A DNA stretch of 64,000 bases from positions 682,001 to 746,000 of the forward strand of contig NZ_JACLZK010000001.1 in NCBI RefSeq assembly GCF_014253065.1, given 5' to 3'. Origin of the DNA: Campylobacter massiliensis (GTDB taxonomy: Bacteria; Campylobacterota; Campylobacteria; Campylobacterales; Campylobacteraceae). A program made the translations under genes and the position numbers. The first letter of the stretch is position 1, and each line of letters opens with the position of its first letter. Of this stretch, positions 1-8,993 are shown one piece after another. The notes beneath the pieces were generated by a model. It was not told the DNA's origin. It made no database searches and was given only the letters and a program-made list of their open reading frames with translations.

Positions 1-555
1 AGCCTAGAAAAACTTCGCAACGACGAGATAAAAGTAAATATCATCCACTCAGGCGTGGGCGGCATCACACAAAGCGACGTAGAGCTAGCCAGAGCGAGCG
101 AAAACTCCGTGATTTTAGGCTTTAACATCAGGCCGACGGGCGAAGTGAAAGAAAAAGCCAAAGAAAGCGGCGTCGAAATCAAAACCTATAACGTCATCTA
201 TAACCTGATCGACGACGTCAAGGCGATCCTAAGCGGCTTAATGTCGCCTGTCATCCACGAGGAGCAGCTCGGTCAAGCGCAAGTACGCCAGGTCATCAAC
301 GTCCCTAAAGTAGGCGCGATCGCAGGCTGCATGGTAACCGAGGGCACGATAAACCGCGGCGCGAAAATCCGCCTGATCAGAAACGGCGTGGTCGTACACG
401 AGGGTACGGTAAGCTCGCTAAAACGCTTCAAAGACGACGTGAGAGAGGTAGCGCGCGGCTTTGAGTGCGGCGTGGGCATAGACGGCTATAACGACATCAG
501 AGAGGGCGACTACATCGAGAGCTTTAAAGAGGTAGAGGAGCAAGCTAGCCTATGA
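1..555 (+). CDS. infB: Translation initiation factor IF-2, C-terminal part
   Basis: The frame is open from the first base, so the gene begins before the window; about 184 C-terminal residues are present. IF-2 is the GTPase that places initiator fMet-tRNA on the 30S subunit and promotes subunit joining. The visible part corresponds to the domains after the G domain: a segment matching [12 protein letters not shown] and VILGFNIRP, then the C-terminal beta-barrel around [25 protein letters not shown] that binds the fMet-tRNA acceptor end. The TGA stop overlaps the rbfA start as ATGA, so the two are translationally coupled in one operon with rimP. Confidence 0.97.
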   Translation, partial: SLEKLRNDEIKVNIIHSGVGGITQSDVELARASENSVILGFNIRPTGEVKEKAKESGVEIKTYNVIYNLIDDVKAILSGLMSPVIHEEQLGQAQVRQVINVPKVGAIAGCMVTEGTINRGAKIRLIRNGVVVHEGTVSSLKRFKDDVREVARGFECGVGIDGYNDIREGDYIESFKEVEEQASL

Positions 556-923
556 ACCCCTCGGAGATAAAACGCCTGCGCACGCAAAGCGTACTAAAAG
601 AGCTTCTACCTGAGGCTCTATCTACGCTTGAAGATGAGCTTTTACGCGGGCTTTGCGTGACTGACGTCGAGTGTAAAAAAGGCAGGTACGACGCGTTCGT
701 TTATCTAGATAAAATGATGTTTGACGAACGCGAGCAGGCCTATATACTAGACCGCCTAAAGCGCGTATCAAAGCACCTGCAAAACCACTGCATGGCGGCT
801 GAGGGCTGGTATAGAGCGCCGAATTTTCACTTTAAATTTGACGACAGACTCGAGTACCAAAACCACATGGATGATTTGTTTGAAAAAATCTCAGAGGATC
901 TAAACAAAAATGCAAAATCTTGA
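552..923 (+). CDS. rbfA: 30S ribosome-binding factor A
   Basis: The 123-residue product matches RbfA, a small KH-like factor that binds 16S rRNA helices during late 30S maturation and cold adaptation. Length is normal. It carries the N-terminal [22 protein letters not shown] helix and the strand-rich middle. The ATG lies inside the infB stop (ATGA), and its own end overlaps the next gene, rimP, by 14 bases. The infB–rbfA–rimP order without nusA between them is what I recall for Campylobacter. No independent promoter is visible. Confidence 0.93.
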   Translation: MNPSEIKRLRTQSVLKELLPEALSTLEDELLRGLCVTDVECKKGRYDAFVYLDKMMFDEREQAYILDRLKRVSKHLQNHCMAAEGWYRAPNFHFKFDDRLEYQNHMDDLFEKISEDLNKNAKS

Positions 924-1338
924 AAATCTGATCTCGCAGTGCGGCGTGCAGCTCTACGACGTCGAGGTCGCAAACGAAAACGGCAGAGCCATTTATAGGA
1001 TCTACATCGCAAAGCCCGGCGGCGTAAATTTAGACGACTGCGAAAAGGTCTCGCGCCTACTCTCGCCGATATTTGACGTCGAGCCGCCGCTTAGCGGAGA
1101 CTACGTGCTAGAGGTTAGCTCGCCCGGACTTGAGCGAAAGCTAGAAAAACCGAGTCATTTTATCTCAAGTATCGGAGAACTAGCTAAAATCTCAGCCGAA
1201 GTAGACGGCGAAAATAAAAAGCTAAAAGGCAAAATCATATCCGCCGACGACGATGAGATCTCGTTTGAGAGCGAAGGTCAAATTTTAAAAATAAAAATCG
1301 CGAATATAAAAAAGGCAAAAACCTATATCGAGTGGTAA
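910..1338 (+). CDS. rimP: Ribosome maturation factor RimP
   Basis: The 142-residue product belongs to the RimP (YhbC/DUF150) family, needed for 30S subunit maturation. Recognisable parts are CEKVSRLLSPIFDVEPPLSGDYVLEVSSPGLERKLE-like sequence in the first 80 residues (the family's SPGLxRxL signature) and a small C-terminal SH3-like barrel ending in TYIEW. The ATG at 910 lies inside the 3' end of rbfA, so translation is probably coupled. It ends the infB operon; a 316-base spacer follows. Confidence 0.93.
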   Translation: MQNLENLISQCGVQLYDVEVANENGRAIYRIYIAKPGGVNLDDCEKVSRLLSPIFDVEPPLSGDYVLEVSSPGLERKLEKPSHFISSIGELAKISAEVDGENKKLKGKIISADDDEISFESEGQILKIKIANIKKAKTYIEW

Positions 1339-1654
1339 GCTACAAATTTAAAGGCTTAAATTTAAGCTAATACCTCGTCAAATTTTGGGTTAAATTTTAC
1401 AAATTTGAGTGCTTTAAATTTATATCGCAAAGCTTAAACGCGCTACAGTCAAATTTCTCAAATTTAACCTCAAATTTACAAACCACCTCCGCATAAATTT
1501 AAATTTCCCCCAAAAAGCACAAAAAAAGGCGATGCAAATTTCGGCGATTCTGCCCGCCTACTCCCCAAAGCGCGCAGCGTAAATTTAACACCCGACTAGC
1601 AAAACATAAGCTAACTTTGGCTATAATCCCTAAATTTTTTAAAAAGTAGGAACC
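1339..1654. other. 316-base gene-free spacer dense in AAATTT
   Basis: No open frame with coding character is visible between rimP and accD. I count 14 copies of AAATTT in 316 bases, far above chance even for AT-rich DNA, several in the form CAAATTTGA or TTAAATTTAA. The last 35 bases hold the accD promoter and ribosome-binding site. No convincing intrinsic terminator for the infB operon is visible. Confidence 0.7.
1622..1627 (+). promoter_or_regulatory. Probable sigma-70 −10 box of accD
   Basis: TATAAT sits 27 bases before the accD ATG, preceded by a T-rich stretch as in Campylobacter housekeeping promoters, which rely on an extended −10 and lack a strong −35. The ribosome-binding site AAGTAGGA follows at about 1644–1651. 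Confidence 0.6.
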
Positions 1655-2548
1655 ATGAGCTTTTTAGATATTTTTTCCAAAACAAGAAAGCAACAATCCG
1701 CTCCTAGCGAGGCTCCGGCGCACTGGGTCAAATGCGACAGCTGTCATTCGCTGATGTATTACAAAGAGGTCGAGGCAAATTTTAACGTCTGTCCAAAGTG
1801 CGGTTTTCACATGAGATTAGCCGCCGACAAGAGGATAGCGATGATCTGTGACGAAGGTAGTTTCGTCGAGCTTGACACCAAGCTAAAGCCCGTCGATCCG
1901 ATCAAATTCGTCGATAAAAAATCGTATAAAAAACGCATAAGCGAAAACGAGGAAAAAACGGGCAGAAGCTCGGCCGTGATCTGCGGCGAGGCCAAGATAG
2001 ACGATATGAACGTACAGCTGGCGGTTTTTGATTTTAGCTTTATGGGCGGGTCTTTAGGCTCGGTCGAGGGCGAAAAGATCGTGCGCGCCGTAAAAAGATC
2101 GCTCGATAAAAAGCAGCCCCTCATCATCGTTTCGGCTTCGGGCGGAGCGAGGATGCAGGAAAGTACGTTTTCGCTGATGCAGATGTCAAAGACCTCTGCC
2201 GCGCTAAAGCTACTTGACGAGGCTAAGGTGCCCTATATCTCGGTCCTAACCGATCCTACGATGGGCGGCGTGAGCGCGTCTTTCGCGTGGCTGGGCGACG
2301 TCATCATCGCAGAGCCCGGCGCTCTCATCGGATTTGCCGGACAGCGCGTTATCAAGCAAACCATCGGAGCCGATCTGCCTGAGGGCTTTCAAAGATCGGA
2401 GTTTTTGCTAGAGCACGGCCTAATAGACGCCATAGTCGAGCGCAAAGAGCATAAGCAGTTTTTAAGCGATATGATAAGGCTACTCTCAAACAACCCGGCC
2501 TACGCCGCCAAGCAGCCGAGCACTCAAAACTTGGACGACGAGGAATAA
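1655..2548 (+). CDS. accD: Acetyl-CoA carboxylase carboxyltransferase subunit beta
   Basis: The 297-residue product is the beta subunit of the carboxyltransferase that, with AccA, moves the carboxyl group from biotin-BCCP to acetyl-CoA, giving malonyl-CoA, the first step of fatty acid synthesis. The N-terminal four-cysteine zinc ribbon is intact (Cys27, Cys30, Cys46, Cys49). The crotonase-fold core has the [11 protein letters not shown] and [14 protein letters not shown] oxyanion and CoA segments and [11 protein letters not shown]. The start has a good upstream ribosome-binding site and a TATAAT box. rlmH follows after 2 bases. The malonyl-CoA:ACP transacylase gene fabD of the same pathway lies about 6.4 kb downstream on the other strand. 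Confidence 0.97.
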   Translation: MSFLDIFSKTRKQQSAPSEAPAHWVKCDSCHSLMYYKEVEANFNVCPKCGFHMRLAADKRIAMICDEGSFVELDTKLKPVDPIKFVDKKSYKKRISENEEKTGRSSAVICGEAKIDDMNVQLAVFDFSFMGGSLGSVEGEKIVRAVKRSLDKKQPLIIVSASGGARMQESTFSLMQMSKTSAALKLLDEAKVPYISVLTDPTMGGVSASFAWLGDVIIAEPGALIGFAGQRVIKQTIGADLPEGFQRSEFLLEHGLIDAIVERKEHKQFLSDMIRLLSNNPAYAAKQPSTQNLDDEE

Positions 2549-2550
2549 AT

Positions 2551-3006
2551 TTGGAAATTTCCGTGTTTTGTATCCAAAAGTCAAAACGTGAAAATTTTGA
2601 AAACGAGATCAAAGAGTATGCGAAGATGTCGTCTAAGTTCGCTAAAATTTCAGACGTCGTCATCTTTAACGACAAGATCGCTAAAGCCCAAAGTAAGGGG
2701 CGAGAAGAGGCGCTAAAAGCCTATGACGAGGCTTACGAGCCAAATTTAAACGGCTTTTGCGTGGCACTTGACGAAGCGGGCCGCGAATTTAACAGCGAAG
2801 AGTTTGCTAAACTCATCTCGGATAAGGCTCAAATTTCGTTTTTTATCGGCGGAGCTTACGGGCTGAGCCAAAATTTTAAACAAAAAACCGACGCCGTCGT
2901 TAGCCTAAGCCGCATGACAATGGCGCACAAGATCGCCAAACTTATGCTTCATGAGCAGATTTTCAGAGCTCTTTGCATAAACGCGAACCACCCATATCAC
3001 AAATAA
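2551..3006 (+). CDS. rlmH: 23S rRNA (pseudouridine-1915-N3)-methyltransferase RlmH
   Basis: The 151-residue product is a SPOUT-class methyltransferase acting on helix 69 of 23S rRNA. The C-terminal trefoil-knot SAM site is clear: [10 protein letters not shown] followed by [23 protein letters not shown] and the closing NHPYHK typical of the family. The start is TTG at 2551, two bases after the accD stop, with AGGA inside the accD end serving as ribosome-binding site, so it is coupled to accD. Length is normal (about 150–155). Confidence 0.95.
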   Translation: MEISVFCIQKSKRENFENEIKEYAKMSSKFAKISDVVIFNDKIAKAQSKGREEALKAYDEAYEPNLNGFCVALDEAGREFNSEEFAKLISDKAQISFFIGGAYGLSQNFKQKTDAVVSLSRMTMAHKIAKLMLHEQIFRALCINANHPYHK

Positions 3007-3015
3007 AGGAAAAAA

Positions 3016-3369
3016 ATGCGCAAAAGCGACCTGGAGCAGTTTAAGGCACTTTTACTGGAGCGAAAAGCACAGATAACTAAAAATATTTTAGACTCGTCAA
3101 ACGAGATGGCAGGGCTACGCCAAAGCGGCGTCAGCGACGAGTTTGATATCGCCTCCGTAAACGCCGATCAGCTCATCGAGCAATCAATCAGCGCTCAACA
3201 AAGACAAGAACTAGCCGAGATCGATGTCTCGCTGCGAAAGATCGCCGACAAAACCTACGGCATCTGCGAGATGTGTGAGGAGGATATCGGGCTGGCGCGT
3301 TTGCGCGTCAAACCGCACGCAAAATACTGCATCACCTGCCGTGAGATAGTGGAAAAAACCGCAAAATAG
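3016..3369 (+). CDS. dksA: DksA/TraR-family zinc-finger transcription factor
   Basis: The 117-residue product has an N-terminal coiled-coil region (about residues 1–75) and a C4 zinc finger with Cys84, Cys87, Cys105 and Cys108. DksA-type proteins enter the RNA polymerase secondary channel and, with ppGpp, retune rRNA and amino-acid promoters; C. jejuni DksA is known to act in the stringent response. It is shorter than E. coli DksA (151) but the usual size for Campylobacter. It follows rlmH by 9 bases behind an AAAGGA site and probably belongs to the accD operon. Confidence 0.88.
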   Translation: MRKSDLEQFKALLLERKAQITKNILDSSNEMAGLRQSGVSDEFDIASVNADQLIEQSISAQQRQELAEIDVSLRKIADKTYGICEMCEEDIGLARLRVKPHAKYCITCREIVEKTAK

Positions 3370-3378
3370 GGGTACGCC

Positions 3379-4416
3379 ATGCAAATCAAACGTTTTATAG
3401 TCTACGCCGTGCTTTACCTGGTCGTAGTCGGCGCGATCGTTTATCTTTTCAATGACGGCTCTTACGAGCTTCATCTTAAATTTGCCCTTTTTGGCAGCGA
3501 CATCGAGTATGCGCTAAATTTACCCGTCGCAGTTTGGATGATACTGCCGCCTGCGATTTTGACGCTATTTTGCGTGCTTCACATGGCCTATCACGGATTT
3601 AAATTTTACGCCTTTAAACGCAAAATTTCGCATGATGAGAAATTTTACAGAGAGCTCGGCAAAGAAATTTTACTCGGCCTAGATACGAACAAAGACTTTA
3701 AAACGAACTTTTATAAAATCCCGTCTCAGATAGCTAGAATCCTCTCGCCGTGGGATAGATACAAAGACGCAAATATCGAGGGCGAGGAGCTACAAAACGC
3801 CCTAGATATAATGCGCGCGGTCAAAAACGGCGAAGTCGCCGACCTAAAGAAATTTAAGCTACCTAAGGACAATCCGCTCTTTATCAAAAACGAGCTAAAC
3901 AAAATAGCAAATTTGGACGGATACTATCTAGAAACGCTTAAAAAACCTATGGGCGATCAGGGCGAAATAGTCCGCGAAGCAAGGCAAAAGCTAATAAATT
4001 TAGGCTCGCTCGCCGATATCAAAAAATTTGCTCCAGATCTGGACGAAAAAGAGATCATGACACTAATCGCCCGCTTTGCCAAAGACGAGATAAAATTGAG
4101 CAACGACGAGATTTTGGAGCTGTTAAATTCGGATAAAATTTCAAAAGACAGCTTTGGTATCAGCGCCGCGACGCTAAAAAGCAAAATCGCTCCGGACGCC
4201 GTCATTAGCATATTCGAGCGCCTCAAAAACGAACGTCAAGAGGCGCAGGAAGCCTACGTTTATCTGCTGTTTGAGTTTGAGATGCTCGAGCGCGCGCAGG
4301 AGGTTTTATCAGGCCTTGAAGCCGGCGAATATCAAAATTTCCGCACTTTGCTATATCTCAGACAAAACGGCAAAAACGTCCCGACCGATCTATTTTTCAA
4401 GCACGCGCATTGCTGA
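3379..4416 (+). CDS. Conserved membrane protein of unknown function
   Basis: The 345-residue product begins with a transmembrane helix (about residues 6–26, RFIVYAVLYLVVVGAIVYLF) and a second one (about 50–72), followed by a mostly helical, charged soluble region of about 270 residues with no motif I recognise. A gene of this type sits between dksA and the dihydrouridine synthase gene in C. jejuni as well, so it looks conserved in the genus. Its end overlaps the dusB start by 7 bases, indicating translational coupling. I assign no function. Confidence 0.85.
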   Translation: MQIKRFIVYAVLYLVVVGAIVYLFNDGSYELHLKFALFGSDIEYALNLPVAVWMILPPAILTLFCVLHMAYHGFKFYAFKRKISHDEKFYRELGKEILLGLDTNKDFKTNFYKIPSQIARILSPWDRYKDANIEGEELQNALDIMRAVKNGEVADLKKFKLPKDNPLFIKNELNKIANLDGYYLETLKKPMGDQGEIVREARQKLINLGSLADIKKFAPDLDEKEIMTLIARFAKDEIKLSNDEILELLNSDKISKDSFGISAATLKSKIAPDAVISIFERLKNERQEAQEAYVYLLFEFEMLERAQEVLSGLEAGEYQNFRTLLYLRQNGKNVPTDLFFKHAHC

Positions 4417-5330
4417 TAGATTTTTCAAAAAAGCCGCTTTTTCTAGCTCCGCTCGCGGGCTTTTCGGACCTGCCGCTTAGAAGCGTGGTCAAGCAGTTTG
4501 GCTGCGACGTGACCGTAAGCGAGATGATTAGCGCAAACGCCCTAGTCTATGAAGGCAGCAAAACTCTTGAGATGCTCAAAAAATCACCGCTTGAAATGCC
4601 CTATATCGTGCAGATCGCAGGCAGCGACGCGGACATCGTCAAAAAAGCGGTGGAGATTTTAAACGGTATCGAAGGCATCGACGGTATCGATCTAAACTGC
4701 GGTTGCCCCGTGCCAAAGGTCGTCAAACAGTCTGCGGGCTCTGCTCTGCTAAAAGATATCTCGAACCTAAAACGCATCGTAGAAACCATCAAAAAAACCT
4801 CAAATAAGCAAATGACTAGCGTCAAATTGCGCCTAGGCTTTGATGAAAAAATACCCGAAATTTTAGCCCTCGCCGCGCAGGACGCCGGAGCTGACTACAT
4901 CGCATTTCACGGACGCACGAGAGCGGGCGGCTACACAGCTACGGTAGACTACGCCGCGATCGGCCGAGCTAAAGAAGCAGTAACCATCCCCGTCATCGCA
5001 AACGGCGACATCTCGCCCGAAAATGCGGCCGACGTGCTAAATTTAACCAACGCCGACGCGCTAATGATAGGACGCTCCTGCATCGGCAAGCCGTGGGTTT
5101 TCCACGAGATAAAGACGGGCGGCAGCATCGACGCGGCGACGAAAAAGGCGATCATCTTGGCGCATTTTGACGCGATGATCGAGCACTACGGCGAGCACGG
5201 AGCGGCGATATTTCGCAAGCACCTACACCGCTACTCCAAAGGCATAGACGGCGCCAGCGCCTTTCGCGACGAGATAAACCATATCGCCGAGCCGGAAACC
5301 CTGCGCCAAAAAATCCAAGCCTTTTTCTAA
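4410..5330 (+). CDS. dusB: tRNA-dihydrouridine synthase
   Basis: The 306-residue flavoprotein reduces uridines in the tRNA D-loop with NADPH. TIM-barrel motifs are clear: LAPLAGFSDLPLR at the N-terminus, GIDLNCGCPVPKVVKQSAGSALL containing the catalytic cysteine, SVKLRLGF, FHGRTRAGGY, ANGDI and MIGRSCIGKPWVF for FMN phosphate binding. The start is TTG at 4410 inside the end of the upstream membrane gene. DusB is the best subfamily guess; DusA/C are less likely from the GCP context. recO follows after 2 bases. Confidence 0.93.
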   Translation: MLIDFSKKPLFLAPLAGFSDLPLRSVVKQFGCDVTVSEMISANALVYEGSKTLEMLKKSPLEMPYIVQIAGSDADIVKKAVEILNGIEGIDGIDLNCGCPVPKVVKQSAGSALLKDISNLKRIVETIKKTSNKQMTSVKLRLGFDEKIPEILALAAQDAGADYIAFHGRTRAGGYTATVDYAAIGRAKEAVTIPVIANGDISPENAADVLNLTNADALMIGRSCIGKPWVFHEIKTGGSIDAATKKAIILAHFDAMIEHYGEHGAAIFRKHLHRYSKGIDGASAFRDEINHIAEPETLRQKIQAFF

Positions 5331-5332
5331 CC

Positions 5333-5947
5333 ATGCAAGGCTACATCCTGCACACGCAAAAAGTGCGCGACGAGGACCTACTCGTCTACATCCTCACGCC
5401 CTCGCTGCTAGTCAAATCCTACCGCTTCTACGGCGCGCGCCACTCAAACGTCCTGCAAGGCTACAAGATCGACTTCGAGCTCGAAGGCGGCGAAAACTTC
5501 CTCCCGCACCTGCGCAGCGTCCTGCACCTAGGCTACCGCTGGCTACTCTCGCGCGAGCGGCTACTCGCGTGGCAGCAGTTTATGCGCCTACTCTACGCGC
5601 ACCTGCGAGACGTCGAGCAGATAGACGAGGTGTATTTTCGGGAGCTTGAGCTTTGCGCCTCGCGCTTTGACAGGGGCGCTCCCAAACGCCTACTTATCGA
5701 GAGCTACGTGCGCATTTTAGAGGCCGAGGGCAGGCTGCACGACGAGCTTTTTTGCTTTATCTGCGATGAGCCAGTGGAGGATAGAGTTGCGCTAGCCAGG
5801 AGCTTCTTGCCCGCTCACGAGCACTGCGCCGCGCAAAAGGGTTTTGAGATAGAAAAGATAAAAATGCTCTTTAGCGAGCGCTCTACGCTGCTGCTTGACG
5901 ATGACGAGATAGACGCGCTCTACTCGGTTTTGCTTCAGGGATTTTGA
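5333..5947 (+). CDS. recO: Recombination mediator RecO, epsilon type
   Basis: The 204-residue product fits the short RecO found in Campylobacter and Helicobacter: an N-terminal OB-fold region (MQGYILHTQKVRDEDLLVYILTPS) and a helical C-terminal region with a Cys pair (CFICDE) and a later HEHC that may bind zinc. RecO loads RecA onto SSB-coated single-stranded DNA with RecR. These lineages lack RecF, so RecOR works alone there. It is the last gene of the accD–recO run, two bases after dusB. Confidence 0.85.
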   Translation: MQGYILHTQKVRDEDLLVYILTPSLLVKSYRFYGARHSNVLQGYKIDFELEGGENFLPHLRSVLHLGYRWLLSRERLLAWQQFMRLLYAHLRDVEQIDEVYFRELELCASRFDRGAPKRLLIESYVRILEAEGRLHDELFCFICDEPVEDRVALARSFLPAHEHCAAQKGFEIEKIKMLFSERSTLLLDDDEIDALYSVLLQGF

Positions 5948-6131
5948 TCAAATTTACCGTTTCAAATTTGACTCGCCCGAATTTGCTTTCAAATTTAACC
6001 CGCTCAAATTTTATGCGGACGGATCTCGCCGCGCCCTACTCCCGATATCCAAATTTATCGGCTCAAATTTCATCAAATTTACCGCCTCTTTACCGAGTTT
6101 TGGCTAATATTTCGCAATTTTGATTTAAGGG

Positions 6132-7445
6132 ATAAATTTAAAAAGATTCGCACTCGGCTTTGCCGCTATTTTCCTCGTCGTTTTCGTAAATTTTATTTAC
6201 GAAAAGCTATCTCGCCCTACGCATTTTACCGTCACTCCTGATACTAAAATAGACCCAAACTCCGAGCTAGCCAAATACGTAACGCAAGAGGAGATAGACG
6301 ACTTTACTTTTAGATACTGGGATATAGACGAATACGAGGAAAACAACGCCACCCTTAACGCTTTAAGAAATTTGCTGAGGCTAAAAGATACGGATAAGAT
6401 TTTAAATTTTATGACAAGAAACGGGCTTAGTGCCGACGTAAAGATGAAGGCAAACACGACGCCGCTGATGTACGCTAGCTTTTATGGCGACGAAGCCACG
6501 GCAAAAAGACTTATAGATATGGGCGCGGACGCTCATGCGCGAGATAGCTACAAACTCTCGCCCCTGGCCTACGCCATCGAAAACAACTCCACAAAGACCG
6601 TTAAGCTGTTGCTTGATAGCGGGGTCAGGCTTGAGGAGGTCAAAGCCGTGCAGTTTTATCAAAACCATGCTATATATTCTCTGATAAATAGCATAGTCGT
6701 AGATAAAGACGACGTGCATATAAATTTTGATTTCGCCGATACGGACTCAAAGGATGCGGCAGATCCCTTCGGCTACGCCATAGCTAACAATCTACTGGAA
6801 ATTTCAAAAATGTTTTTTGAGCTGGGCTATAAGTCAGAATGCAAATTTAAAGCCCAAAGATATGAGGAATTTGACTGCTTTGGCAGGCTGAGCATAATAC
6901 CAAACTACGAACCTATGCTAAATTTACTCCTAGACAACAATGTTTCGGGGCAACCTACGAGTGAGGAGTTGAAAGAGGCGTATAAAAAATGCTATATAAG
7001 ACACAAGTGAGCAGTTGAAGACAAGGAAAAATACATCTATAAAATGAATCAAGGCAGAGACGAAGAGGCCGAAGAAAAGATAAAGAAAAAGTATGATAAA
7101 TACAAATATGCTCCTTATTCGCTACTATATGAAGACGGTCTTTTACAATACAAACCAAAGCCGATAGACCCGAAAATGATAGAAGAATTTGATAAAGAGA
7201 TAGACTACTATAAGCAACATTGTTCAGATGAAAATTCTACGTTTAAAGATACCGAATCTTTTGTAAAATGGGCAAATGAAGAAAAAAGAGGGGAATATGT
7301 ACGGCAGTTTTTAGAAGCGCACAAAAACAACCCCGCAAAGGTAATCTATATCGACGCCAATATAAGTAGTCAAGACAAAGAAAAGCTAATATCCAATAAA
7401 CTAATCCAAAAATTAAGTAGTAAAAATGCCGCAGAGCGACGATGA
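6132..7445 (+). pseudogene. Interrupted ankyrin-repeat protein with N-terminal membrane anchor
   Basis: One reading frame stays coding-like from 6132 to 7445 but has two defects. First, no ATG, GTG or TTG occurs between the in-frame stop at 6126 and a TTG at 6372, yet 6132–6371 encodes a plausible N-terminus: an ATA codon behind an AAGGG site, then NLKRFALGFAAIFLVVFV, a signal-anchor helix. Second, an in-frame TGA at 7008–7010 separates the ankyrin part from a lysine/glutamate-rich tail that continues in the same frame (AVEDKEKYIYKMNQGRDEEA). Two ankyrin repeats are visible (TTPLMYASFYGDEATAKRLI and SPLAYAIENNSTKTVKLLL). The intact protein would be about 437 residues. As it stands, only 6372–7010 or 7044–7445 could be made, each without its partner. 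ATA start use is possible but weak. Confidence 0.65.
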
Positions 7446-7530
7446 TGGATCGCTTATGATGCGGTAGGAGCAAGGAGATAACCGACCGACAAAAGTCAAA
7501 TTTGACCGAAAGAGCGGTCAAATTTAAGCT

Positions 7531-7567
7531 AAATTTGACGAGTGCTCACTCCTCGTCGGTCAAATTT
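7531..7567. terminator. Inverted AAATTTGAC pair between convergent genes
   Basis: AAATTTGAC at 7531–7539 and GTCAAATTT at 7559–7567 form a perfect 9-bp stem with a 19-base loop that overlaps the ttcA stop. It may end transcription in both directions. No long T run follows, so termination is inferred only. Confidence 0.35.
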
Positions 7568-8313
7568 TGCGCCCCGGCGGCGAAAAACGTATCGCTGTGG
7601 ATGTTTTCAAAAGCGGCCTTTAGCGAGACGAAAAGCTTTGGATTTTGCTTTTCTAAATTTGCCAAAAGCTCCTTAGTTTCGGCTCTAGCGTGAGGCATCT
7701 TGACGTCAAATCGCATCGCCGGACACGCCTCGTCGCCGATAACCGTAAGTCCGTTTTGCACGGCGTTTTCGCGCAGCTGCCTTTCGCGCACGAATATAAA
7801 CGGCCTGATAACCTCGATACCGTTTGCCGCGATGTATTTGGGAGCAAGCGTTCGCAGCGCGCCGTTATAAGTAAAATTCATAAAAAAGCTCTCGACCGCG
7901 TCGTCGAGGTGGTGGGCGATGGCGAGCTTGTTAAAGCCGTGTTCGAGCGCGTAGGTGTAGAGATAGCCGCGCCTCATACGCGAGAAAAAGCTGCAAAAGC
8001 TAGAATTTTTGCGGATCTTGTCCTTAGATATCTCAAAGATCGAGCTGTCGATCACGTCGTGCTCGATGCCGTGCTCGGCGCAGTGGCGCGTGAGATAGGC
8101 GTAGTCCTCGCCCATGCCGTAGCTTAGCGTCACGGCCTTAAACTCAAATTTTTCGGGCGTAACATTTTGCATGTGTTTTAGCACGTGCGCGAGCGCGAGG
8201 CTGTCCTTACCGCCGCTAAGACCGAGCAAAATTTTATCCCCGCCGCGCACCATGCGGTATCTGGCGTTGGTCTGCCCGACCTGGCGCAGCAGCCGCTTGC
8301 TAAGCTCTATCAT
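7546..8313 (-). CDS. ttcA: TtcA-family tRNA 2-thiocytidine biosynthesis protein
   Basis: The 255-residue product is a PP-loop ATPase with the SGGKDS motif at residues 33–38. TtcA thiolates cytidine 32 of some tRNAs using ATP and an iron-sulfur cluster. E. coli TtcA binds that cluster through a CxxC pair plus a third cysteine. Here the pair reads C107-S-F-F110, so the second cysteine is replaced by phenylalanine, while the later cysteine (C197, in GDEACPAMR) is present. Thus either the cluster is held differently or the activity differs. The ATG start overlaps the mtnN stop by 4 bases; it is the last gene of the long minus-strand run. Confidence 0.82.
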   Translation of the reverse strand: MIELSKRLLRQVGQTNARYRMVRGGDKILLGLSGGKDSLALAHVLKHMQNVTPEKFEFKAVTLSYGMGEDYAYLTRHCAEHGIEHDVIDSSIFEISKDKIRKNSSFCSFFSRMRRGYLYTYALEHGFNKLAIAHHLDDAVESFFMNFTYNGALRTLAPKYIAANGIEVIRPFIFVRERQLRENAVQNGLTVIGDEACPAMRFDVKMPHARAETKELLANLEKQNPKLFVSLKAAFENIHSDTFFAAGAQNLTDEE

Positions 8314-8993
8314 AGTCGCTCGATCATCGCGAGCATGAACTGCGCGCTGACGTTTGCCGAGTCTTGTAAAAATTTATCGAAGTCAAACTCCGCGCTACCG
8401 CCCGCCTCGTCGCTGATGGCGCGAAGCACGAAAAACGGCACGCCCAGGCTCTCGCAAACTAGCGCCACGCTAGCGCCTTCCATCTCGGCCGCATCGGCTT
8501 TAAAAGTTGCTTTGAGCCACTCTTTTTTAGCATTATCGCAGATAAACTGATCGCCCGTGGCTATGATGCCGCCTTTTAGCTCGATGCCTTTTTCGGCCGC
8601 GACGCTAGAGGCTAACGCATTTAGAGCGTCGTCGCTTTTGATAAAGATACTGGTCTCGGGCACGTAGCCGTGCGGGTGCCCAAACGCCGTGATATCGACG
8701 TCGTGCTGCACTAGACTAGTCGCGTAAAGCATATCGCCGATTTTCAAATTTGGATTTAGCGCGCCTGCGACGCCGGTAAAAAGTAGCTTCCGGGCGCCGA
8801 ATTTCTCAATCATCGCACTTGCGGTTAGAGCGGCGTTTACCTTGCCGATCTTTGAGTAGGCGATCACAAGCTCTTTGCCGCCGAAATTTGCGAGGTAAAA
8901 TACGTTATTTGCGTGTTTAACCTCTTTGTAGTCCTTGATGCACTCGAGCAGAGGAGCAACCTCCTCGCGCATCGCGCCTAAGATCGCTATCAT
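8310..8993 (-). CDS. mtnN: 5'-methylthioadenosine/S-adenosylhomocysteine (and aminofutalosine) nucleosidase
   Basis: The 227-residue product cleaves the N-glycosidic bond of methylthioadenosine and S-adenosylhomocysteine; in Campylobacter and Helicobacter the same enzyme hydrolyses 6-amino-6-deoxyfutalosine in menaquinone synthesis. Family markers are MIAILGAMREEVAPLL, the GVAGALNP segment, ATGDQFI, AAEMEGASVALVC (Met-Glu that binds the ribose hydroxyls) and RAISDEAG with the catalytic Asp. Length is typical. It overlaps fabD upstream and ttcA downstream by 4 bases each (ATGA type), so the three are tightly coupled. Confidence 0.95.
   Translation of the reverse strand: MIAILGAMREEVAPLLECIKDYKEVKHANNVFYLANFGGKELVIAYSKIGKVNAALTASAMIEKFGARKLLFTGVAGALNPNLKIGDMLYATSLVQHDVDITAFGHPHGYVPETSIFIKSDDALNALASSVAAEKGIELKGGIIATGDQFICDNAKKEWLKATFKADAAEMEGASVALVCESLGVPFFVLRAISDEAGGSAEFDFDKFLQDSANVSAQFMLAMIERL

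Noticed and set aside
7690-8127. 145-codon frame on the plus strand opposite ttcA
   Set aside because: Antisense to a clear PP-loop enzyme gene; typical shadow frame in GC-richer coding DNA.
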